In this document: positions 13,201 through 24,200 of the stretch, one piece after another | Layout of the letters: the number at the start of each line of letters is the position of its first letter | Numbering within the stretch: position 1 is the stretch's first letter | Source of the DNA: Aulostomus chinensis | Lineage: Eukaryota; Chordata; Actinopteri; Syngnathiformes; Aulostomidae | Assembly: GCA_037954235.1 (NCBI GenBank) | Contig: JBBMOA010000012.1 | Coordinates: 15,407,144 to 15,471,143, forward strand | DNA length: 64,000 nt | Reading direction: 5' to 3' | Program-made: the position numbers and the translations under genes | Notes under the pieces: model-generated | The model's database searches: none | The model's input: only the letters and a program-made list of their open reading frames with translations | Told to the model about the DNA's origin: nothing

Positions 13201-16200
13201 TAAATGCATCCACCCCGGACAATGATTTCTTGAGTGTGTCAACACACACTTTTGGCTGTTTTTGGCCATCGCTGGTAAATGTATAACATTTTGTTTTGCT
13301 CGAATTGTAACTGCATAACTAATTCCTTCGATGGGTGCTCCCTGGCGTGGATCTTTATTTCTCTTCTATGGGCTGTCATTGGGCCATCATTTACCTGAGG
13401 CTGAAGTAGTGGTGGCTATGTTAGCTGACTCAGCTGAATCATGTAACTCTCAGTAATGACACTGGGGGTTACCAGCCCCATATTTGATGAATTTTAGGAC
13501 AAAGACCACAGTAGAGTTGGTGCTAAAATATACTGGGAAATGAATGAGCTCCATCATATCAAGGAACCTTTTGAGTCATGTCAAACAGACTCTTCCTCAT
13601 CCTCAGGTAACTACATGGGCCGAGGGACGACGGGCATGTGTGTGAGGTTCGTCCCCGCTCACCTGTCCAACAAATCATGCCGAGTGACGTCTCTCTGCTA
13701 CAGCGAGGACGGCCAGGAGGTTCTGGTCAGCTACTCGTCTGATTACATTTACCTATTTGATCCCAAAGATGACCAGGCCCGAGAGCTAAAGGGCCCGTCA
13801 GAGGAGCGGAGGGAGGAGGTGAGCACGCACGGAGGCTGGGAAGCTGCTTGTTTCTGTTGTTTAATCATAAAACACTGTCAGTATTCGCTCAGATGTGTGG
13901 CTTTATGGACCATAGGAAAGTTATGTGTTTGGATTACTTACTATTTGATGCTGGATCATTAAAACAGTGAACCCTTCACTACCCAACATGCACAATTCGG
14001 CCACCGTGATTTTTATTGAGGTGGGAGTATTGTTGATTGTAAACCAAGCCTACTTTGTTGTGTCTGTTTCTCTGAGAGCGCTGCAGACATCTGAGCTAAA
14101 TCTGTAGCTGCTGGTGCTGCAGTGCAGCGCAGCAAATGACCCTGAAAATCAAAGAAGAGGAAACATGGCGCTACAGAGGCAAATAACATGGTGGTTGTCG
14201 GAGGCTGAAACATTTTATTGAATATTTCTCTCACAAGTATTTAGGCCGTTACATCAGTGTGTTTGAGCGGAAATCAGATCCCTCGTTACTCAGATCAACT
14301 GAAGAGCGTGCTGCTTCATTCACGTGTAAGTGAATGTGCTCCATCATGGTGCCCGTGTTTCAAAGCCTCGTGGTGAGTTCAGCTGTGTCGAGATGCAACC
14401 ACCACACGCATTCCTTTCCAAATACAGTGCCTTGATGCAGGCAGCTCTCCTCTATCCTCTAAAATAGCTGCAGGGGGGTTCAGTAACCCCCCCCCCTTCT
14501 TTCTCTCTCTCTCTCTCTCTCTCACTCTCTCTCCCTCCCTCTCTCGTCTTCTACCTGTAGCACTGTTTGTTCTGGGCCTTTCTGTTTCTCTCTGATTTAT
14601 TCTGCTGTCGCTTACACTCCTTTTCACCACCACCACCACACACTCAGACCTGATGACATTTCCAGAGTAAAGCGGTTGACACTTGTTCCACTAAGACCCC
14701 CTTTTTTCTATTCCTGGCTGCGAGCCTGTTGCCCTACAGAGATAGGCCAGGGACTGGAAAGTGAATTCAACCTCAGTCGTGCAGCGAAGGAAGAGGGGGG
14801 TGGGGGGGGGGGGCGGGGGTGCACTGACAGAGATGAGCAGTGTTTGGCTTTGGCAGCAGAGCTATTTTTGACCATGCTTTGACTGACAAACTGCTAATCT
14901 TTCTGTCTGTGTGTTTCCACAGCTGAGGCAGCCTCCCGTGAAGCGCCTCCGTCTACGAGGTGACTGGTCAGACACCGGACCCCGGGCCCGTCCTGAGAGC
15001 GAGAGAGAGAGGGATGGTGAGATCTCAGTAGTCATGTTGCTCTCACTGCTCAGTAGACACCAACCAACCAACCCACAATAGCCTCATCACCTCCCTGAAA
15101 TTGTGCATATTTAACCTCAGCAAATCACTCAGTCTATTTCCTGGTGTTAAGAGGACAATAAAGTACATAAGATAATAATCGAAATAATTTAGTTGCTTGA
15201 TTTCCTTTTTTTCTTATTTTTAACAAATACATTTTTATTTGACAGAAAAAATAATTTTAGTGTTCTCCTTTCACCCAACCGCTTACTGCTACTGCTAATA
15301 ATAGTGATGATAATTGATATTAATAGCAATAATTGATCATAGTAAATTTGAAGAAAATAGTGCTGATTGTAATAAAATTATATCCCAACTGATTACAACT
15401 AACACAGGACAGCCATGTTCTGGTAAATGAAAAAAACACATTAATTAAACAATAATAAATCCCTGGAGCTGCTCTTCTTCCCATGAAATCTCTGTGCAGG
15501 TCCCATATTTAAAAAAAAAATCTTGACCCTTATATTGTACATTATAAAAGAATAGAAAACTGCCTTTTTTTTTCTTATTTCATTGAAAGAAATATTGAGG
15601 CCTGCCTCACACTTCCTGACACATAAAATTTTACTGTTTTTTTTATCCTTGATCTTGCAGGGGAGCAAAGCCCAAACGTGTCTCTGATGCAGAGGATGTC
15701 AGACATGTTGTCTCGATGGTTTGAGGAAGCAAGCGAGGCTCAGAGCAGCAGAGGGACACGGCCTCAGACGCGACCCAGAGGTGAGACCCCCACCCAGCCG
15801 CCCTGAGTATGTGTTCACACCAAGCAGTAAGGAAGCACTGACTCGATAAGCTAGCTTAGCGCCTTTTTCTGACCTTATGAAGTCAGCTACGACGTGACTG
15901 GTCAACCGTTTCTTTGGCAGTTACCTTCCGGTAAACTTTGTGGGACTGACAGAATTCAGTGTTTTGTTACCTTTTTGATTCTTGATTCCGGTGACATTTG
16001 TGCAATAAGAAATACAGGTTTTAGATTTGGAATACTGGCCATATTATTCTTTTTGGATTCAGTTAAAGTCTCAGATTTATGTTCTCTACTCATGCAGGTT
16101 TAAAGATGGTGAGTTCAATCTTGTCTGCTACCATTGTCACCAGATGTGGAAACATCTATTTATCTTCTCCATTCCAGGAACAGCTGTGCGTCCCAATATT

Positions 16201-16628
16201 CCATCTGCCCCTGCTGGAGCCTCCAGTCAGGAGTCCAGCGCCCCCGAGAGGCCCGCGGGGGCAGGTGTCTCGGAGGTGTCAGCCAATCCTGCAGCTGCCG
16301 CCACCGCCACGGGCCCTCTACCTGCATCGACTTCCTCTTCCTCCTCAGGGTCTACAGTCACAGTACCTCCTCCTTCCAGTTCCTCATCAGTAGAGAGTTC
16401 AGCCCCGTCCTCTTCTCCTGTGACCTCCTCTCCTGACTCAGAGCAGAGGAGTCAGGCCAATACAACCGGGATCCCCACACCAACGGCCACACCCACCTCA
16501 GAGCCTGCACTCTCAGGTAAGAGTCCAACACCTTTATGCAGCTGTTGCCGTTTAAACTGGTGGTTTCACAAAGATTATCCCAGAATTTAACTCTCTAGTG
16601 AGTCGGTCTGCTCAGGTGAACTTGGTCT

Positions 16629-16718
<90 letters not shown>

Positions 16719-18168
16719 TGTGTGTGTGTACTTCTTGGAGCCAGTCCACTTAAGCAGCAGCCTCACCCACTCTCTTTTCCTTCAGCATCCGGTCGTCTTC
16801 CTCCTGTTTTTTGTTCTGCCTGACTGTCTGCTCCTGCTCCTCTTCCCACATCCTCCTCCTCAGTCTTCTAATTGTTCGTCCACTCTCCCTCTCTCTCCCT
16901 CTGCCTCTCCGTCAGAGTACGGTCCTCATCGGCTGCCTATAAGTTTAGTGTGTAGGCGTTTGCAGAGGTTACTTCAGCTGGCCGACCCCCCAGGACAGGG
17001 TCTGCGAGCGTCCACTTCTGCAGCCTCTGAGAGACAAAGGGTCGCTACTGCTGCTGCAGCTGAGACACGACCCCGTACAGGTTACCCACCCCTCTGAGCC
17101 CCCAAAATCCTGTTTGCCTGGACCCCCTACCTCTTTCCCTCGCCAGTTGTTTGTGTAGACAGAGTTAGGCTCCAAGAGGACCCAGTCTTGCTCTAACTGA
17201 CCACTAATCCCACTGAGATCCTTCATCCATTCCCAGTACTACACCATGTGCTTATTAACCTCTGTAGCTATCACTGTCTCGCCTCGCCACTGTTCGTCAT
17301 CTCACCAGTAATCTCACACCATCGCTTCACTTGTTGCTTGAGTTCTCGCCTGCAAACTCTCCTGCTGGAGTGGCACCAGCCTGTGTGGAGTTGTGCTTCA
17401 GCATCATCCCACGCTGCCCATGTTTGATGGCGCTCACAGGGGTTGTCTTAACAGTCACCGTAGTGTTGGCCCTACCTGGTGTTCCGCTCAATTTGATAGA
17501 ATGTTTAGTGTTGTTGGATTCGTATCAGTAGCTTTTTGTCTTGTGGGTCTGTGTGACTGTCCCAGGATCATAACAGGGTATTTATAGAAACTAGAGGGCT
17601 CTGGAGAACTCCTCCTCCTCCAAAATGGGGATATGATGTCATCAGATCTGGATGAAAATACAGCTGAGTGTCCTTCAACCTGAGCTCTATCAATATCCAT
17701 CTTTAACTTTTTGAGTTATCCTGCTAACAGTCAAACACCGGTGATCACATGACCTCCTTGGTGGAAGTGAAGACATGATGCTCTCACAGGATTGGTCATC
17801 CGGTTTGAAGGAGGCAGCTGTTTCACAGGGTTCACTTTTGAATCAATATTGGAGCCGGTACCTGGAACTCTGTACCCACCTGCTCTTTTTTGTGGTACTT
17901 TAACTTTCTCCTGAATAACAAAAATGCAATTTCAGTTATAAAAGTCCAGTCGTCTCAACTTCCAGGTGTGCTGTTAGCATTTGGTAGGCTATTCAGTTCA
18001 GATGGGAGATTCATGGCGACCTGCAGTCTTAAGGTTGGATGTTGCCATGACTCAGCTTTGCATTTTACAGTAGAAATAAAACTTAAGAAATCCAGCTTTC
18101 TGTGTATTACCCTGTGTTGGGCCGAACACACTGTAGAGATTCTCTCTCTCTCGCTCTCTCTGTCTCTC

Positions 18169-18210
<42 letters not shown>

Positions 18211-21200
18211 AGAGGAATCATTGTTTGGTTGTATTGATATAATTCAGTCAGTAGCATTAACCTATTTAGATCTGTATCTATAGGTTGTTCTGCCTTTTTA
18301 AAACCAAACCATTTCAGGTGTTTATTGATTTTATTAGAATTAGGTTTATGTGAACATTAGGGCAAATACAAGTCGTTATTTTACACAGCAACTAAAGGTA
18401 TTAGTTTTTCATTGAATTTTCTCTCTGCTACAGAGGCTGTGAAATCGAGGTTTTAGTGTACGTTGACAGTTCTGTCATGTTTTTCAGGAAATCCTCAGTT
18501 CTAAAGAGTTACTTACACAATATCTTAGGTTTTTTCTGGGTGTCTTTAGGTGCCATTCTTGGTGAGAGAGTAGTGCTATGGAGGAGGATGAATGTTACCT
18601 GTTTTCTTCTTGGCTGCATCCCCGATGGAAGCTGGAATTAATGAACCGATAGACGAATGATGCAAGTCATAACGGACACTTTTCACAGAATAACAAAACG
18701 TTGAATTAGTTCTTGTTGATTTCTTTCTCCCTGACATGTTGTATGTTGATCTTTTGCCACTTTTCTTTTTTCCTCACGTTCATTAGAACAGTGCTCACAA
18801 GACGGTGAGCGTTCAGTCCCTGCAAATACAACCTTGTCTGCTTCACATTAATCTGATGGCATTCAACGCATACGTGAGCCGCGGTGTCATAGAAACGTTA
18901 GTCGCTATCCGCGACAATAACTTTATTGTTGTTTGACGCAACCGACTAGGGTGCTTACTCAGCTGCGAGACTGCGATAAAACTGCTTTTTTTATTCACGT
19001 AACAAAGTTTCTTGTCTGAAAGTTTGAGGCTACGAAGGAAGTAGTACATCCATAATAAGCATGTATTACTAATCTCTGAAGCCCATTTTGCATTAAAACT
19101 TGAAGCTGCACCCACAGCTCTCCTGGTTTGCTAAGCATTACCTTTTTTTTTTTTTTTTTAACTTTGGCTGATTTTACAGCATCTCCCGCTTGGCCTTGGG
19201 CCGTTTTTGTTGTTGTTGCTGTTGTTGTTGTTGTTGTTGTTCTTATTGTTTTGTTTTCTTTTTACATGAAATTGAAGTCAAGATTTGTGTCCGGTGTTTA
19301 GTCAGTGTCTTTGTGTTCCAGATTCTCCTTCGTCAGTGGTAAACAAACAGCTGGGATCCATGACTCTTGATGAACAGCAGGGTGCGTCTTCTCCTCCCAC
19401 CCTGCCACTCGCTTTGTCCTTATCACCCTCCCTCATGTGCAGAAAAACGCTTTCTGTCACATCCGCTTCCTCCATCATGCTGTGCTTCTCCGTATCCATT
19501 GCTTTATTTTCCCATCACTCCCATGTATCTGTATCTCTATCAAAGAGCCTGCAGATGGACAGAACAGGTCTTTCTCAGCTAAGGTCTACAGGTTGCAGGT
19601 GGAATGACAGAAAAATACGTTGAAACTTTATCACAATGTGGCCTCAGGCGGTGCTGTATTTTCTAAAGGCAAAACGAGCGTCACAGAGTTTTTCATTAAT
19701 GGACTCACAATCACAGCGTCACCCTGTGGTCAACCGTTGGACCTGACGAGGATCCTAGAGGGTCGAAATGTCCTAATAAACCTTGGTTAGCATGGAGTAA
19801 GTGTGCGGGCCTCTTGTCCTTCCCCATAAAACATCTGCAAAGTAGTTTTTTTTAAGAACATCAAATCCTGCCTTGTTTATGTCCCTGTTTTCTGTTTCCC
19901 TTCACATTCCAGCCACCTGTAGCTTTCTGAATAATCTGTAACTATAAGCAGAACTCCACTACATCGCCAAAAAAAACCCCCATAGTGCTACGAGAGGACC
20001 AACACACCTCGAAGCATCCTCTAAAGATCTGCTCATACGTTTTCACGGTGCTCAAATGATCATCAAAGCAGGTTGATTCTTGTCATTAATGTGCCTTCAA
20101 CAATGGTGGGAACAAAACTCGTCAACCGAAATTTAAACCGAAGCCAACATGGAGCCTCTGTGTGTCTTCTTGCTCAGTGTTTTCCTGCTGATCTGCAGTA
20201 AAGAGGAGGAGAACAATCATGTCAGAAAGACTGCAGCGTTGGATTCTTGTTGTCATTAAGTTTGCTTCACAGAAAAAAGTCCTGACCTATTAAAGCTGAG
20301 CTATATCCGCCCAGCGAAACTCAAAAAGATTTGGTTTAACGTGGTTGAACCTATGTGGAAGCTTCAGACGTTCCTACGGTAGTGACATTTTGGCATATGA
20401 ATTATTTTCACAATAGTTGGCCCTTTTCTTGTCTATTGATCTTTGATTGTGTGATTAAATATAACAGGGACATGTAGGGATTTGTTTCTGTTGCTTCCAA
20501 CAATAAAAACATTTAAAAACATCACAGCAACAAAATCCTTGTTCTAAAATTTTGCTTGCGTTCACCGCTATCAGAGCTCCCTCCCTCTCTCTCTCTCTCT
20601 CTCTCTCTTTCTCACACACTCTCACACACACACACACACACACATACACATCCTTGTACTTATATCTTTGTGAGGACTTTTTTTGACGTAATACGTTCCC
20701 TAGCCCCTCACCCTGAACCTAACCATCTCAACTGACTGCCTGACCCTAACCTTGACCCTAAACCTAATCAGAGCCTTATTCTAACCTTGACCCTAAAACC
20801 AAGTCTTGACCTTCAAACGGCCCTATGAAGATGTGAGGATCGGCTAAAATGTCTTCACTTTCCAAAAATGTCCTCACTCTGTTGGTTAAATACTTATTCT
20901 AGTCCTCAATATGTAGCAAGTACAAGAACACACACACACACACACACTCTAGCTTATATAAGTATGGTTCAGTCTTCATGAATGTCAGGTGAAGCGTGTA
21001 ATTGTCCGTCTGGTGTTTTATTTCTGATGCGTGTCTGAATGTTGTTGTGGCTGTTGATAGTCTCCGCCCACTCTGTAAGTGTCCACTGCATGTTCCCATA
21101 TCTGTGTGTGGTGTTCATTAGTGGAAGCCAATGCAACAGAAGGTTGCATGTGTGTCCAGTGTGTTGCAAGACCCAATTACACACTGATCTTTAAGCAAAG

Positions 21201-24200
21201 TCTGTCGCTATAAAGCAGAACACCAGAACTTCCCTAATCAATCATTCTGGCTGACTCTGCTTGTGTATCGTCTTCTCCTCCAGCAGGAGGAGCGGCAGCT
21301 TCACCTCCTGATGAGTCTGCACCGGCTACTAGCAGTAGCAACAGCAGCAGCAGCAGCAGTGCTCCCACCACCTCCACAACTGGCACCAGTCGATCCAGTG
21401 CAGCGGAACCGGTCCTCAGCCTTCACTACAGCTCAGAGGGAACCACCACAAGCACCATCAAGCTGGACTTCACGGACGAGTGGTGAGTTGGACCTGCGCA
21501 AACAGTTGCTGGACAACCTCAAGCTTGCTTAAGCCTAATAAAATAACTACAAGGTTTTAAAAACAAACAGATGCAATCAAATATAGGTAGAAATAAAGCA
21601 TCAGCAGCCAGTCAACCCAGAGCCAAACTCACCATGAACGACAGATCATCTGAGGACTTCCTGAGAAAATGATTTGAAAGAAAATTAGGGAACTGTTGAA
21701 AATGTTGTTTTCCATTCTTTTATTTCTTTCTTTGCTTGGTGAAAATATTGAGCTCTTAGATAAATTCAAGTAAAGAGATATACAAAAAGCAACTCATTTC
21801 CACATTGAGGAACAATTAAAACTAAATTTGAACCATGTAAACCTTCAGAACACACATGGGAAGAACATGGCTCCAGGACCAGAACCGGCCAGCGCGCCAG
21901 CATCTCAATCTGAGCTGCAATGTCTTCAAAGGAAAACATAACATCTATATGCAACTGACTCCAGCAAGTCTGTTGCTATTGTACTTGAATCCAGCAGAGG
22001 GCACTGTCTACATGTAGGTGGGACTGAAGGCCTCATGTTGCTTTCTGTTCATTAGAGTGACAGGCTGGTAACTGTTGTGACCACAGAATCAACAACGTTA
22101 ACCCTGAAAACGTTGCGTTTCATCCAACAATCAGCAGCCAAAAGAGCAAACAAACCCATGTTGTAACTCAGTTGTTCCATTTGCGGACTTGTGCTTACTT
22201 TATCTAAGTCAATGTGGCTCACTGGGAAAAGAAATGTTTCCTATCCTTGATTGAGAACTTCAAAAGTGTGTTTTTCTATGCAGGAGCAGGAGCACATCCA
22301 GCTCTCTGGGCAGTGGCGCTCCCAAAGCCTCGGAGGCTGCAGCGGTGCAGAGCAGAGAGAGCCTGACCACAGAGAGCTCCACGGTCCCACAAGGTCAGTT
22401 GTGTCCCTGGCCATGATCAAAATGCCACTGTTGAATTAAATATGAGATCCCCCCCTCTCCCATATAGTTTATGAATATTTAAGTTCCTCTCAAGGTCCAG
22501 TCTAGAGAACAGACCCAGGTTTTAATGAGCACCAAAGACAATCAGGCAAATCGTGGCAGCAAACATGGGTTGAGTTGAGAAGAAACAGCACTCTGTGGTT
22601 GAGAAGCAGCATTAATACATGACTAACTGTAATCACACAAAACCATAACACCTTACTAGATAACTGATAATCAAGCACAAGTGTACAAACTTGCATGTAT
22701 TCATCTGTATCTCCCCCCAGCTCCCTTGGAGTCATCAGGGCAGCAGGGGGGGACGACAGCCTGCACAGAGCCTCCGTGTGGCGCCTCCTGCTCTGGTGCC
22801 CTTGGGGGCTCGTCAATTCTGGGTCCAGCTGAGGGCTCCTCTGAGGGGGGCGGCGTGGAGAGGAGTCAGGCTGACACCACAGAGGACACATCAGGAGGCT
22901 GCAGGAGACAGGAGCCCACGACAGAGGAGGGCCAAGAGGCCGAGGAGGGCCAGAGTCAGCCTGCACGGGGTCACCAGGACTCTGATGACAGTGATGACGA
23001 TCCGATCCTCATCCCGTCTACGAGGTTCAGAGGACAGGGGCAGAGGTACGCTGGACAGGTCCCTACTCATGTGTCTGAACGTTAGCTTCGAACGCTGGTC
23101 TCATTTAAAGTAACTTGTCTGATTTGTGATGCTTTGACTGTTTGACTGCAAATCTAGATTTAATTCCAGAGGATCTGCAGTAGGAGATAGAATGATCAGG
23201 TAAAGTCTTTGCACTGGAAACTGAAGCATCTAACCTGTCAGGTGTGTGACATGTTGCAGAGCAACTCAAGAGCACAACATGATGCGTGTGTCACCAGAGA
23301 AACAACATCACTAATACACACAGAACTAACCATGCATGAGAGGACTGACTCAAGGAGTGTGAGGGGCACGGTTACAAGAGCAAGACTGAACGATTGAAGG
23401 AGGAGTGCATGCCATCCTGGCTGAGAGGAGCCAGATAGATACACCCTACAATGGTCTCCTCTGTAGGATCCTTTAAGAACAATTTTTTTGACAACTTAAA
23501 GTGATACTTCACCCAAATATCATCATTTGTTAATCAGTTTCTCCCCTTCAGATGTCCTCTGTTCATGAAAAAGTTTTCTCGCCCTCGGGTTACTTCTCGG
23601 TGAATCGAGAATTCAGAAAACATTAGCGTCATACTTTTTTGCTGGAAGGTAATGGAGACCAACAAGTAACTACAGCAAAATCGTACACAACGTTGCTTTA
23701 AAATCTCTCAAATGCATCGTTCAGTGTAATTCAAGTCTCTTCGATCGTGTCTTGTGCTCAGTAATCCACAAACACTTTGATTTTGACTAACAACAAAATA
23801 AGTAAGCGACATCTATCGATGAGCAGTTGATATTTGAGTGAAGCATCACTTTACATTTGCATTAGTGACTCCTGAGTGGTGAGTTCAGACTTTCCATAAC
23901 GGAGTATGAAGAGCTTGTTTCAGTTGTGATGACGGTGTTCTGCCTTGGCGATGGCTGCTTTCCAGCTTGTGTTCAAACGCTCGTCATAGGTTGAACGGAT
24001 CAATCGTATCTGAAGCATGGGGGTTCAAAAAGAAAAAAGAAAAAAAAAAGACAGTGACAGCATGAAGGTGTGCGTTGTTTTCTTTTGTATAGATTTATTC
24101 ACGAGGCTTCCTTGTCTTCCAGACGATCAGCAGCCGCTCGTATCCAGGAGCTGTTTCGTAGGAGGAAAGAACGAAGGGAGATGGAGGAGAGTGAGACACA

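Larger units (their letters stand above)
17081..21283 (+). other. dcaf6 introns around the second optional exon
   Basis: Apart from the 60-base exon at 19322-19381, this 4.2 kb stretch is non-coding. It holds a (CT)n tract (18140-18210), a (TTG)n tract (19207-19241), a hammerhead-like motif (19743-19768) and an inverted-repeat element flanked by CA repeats (20654-20925). Confidence 0.8.

Noticed and set aside
16636..16823. Open frames of Cys-Val repeats
   Set aside because: Translation of a GT microsatellite; not a protein.
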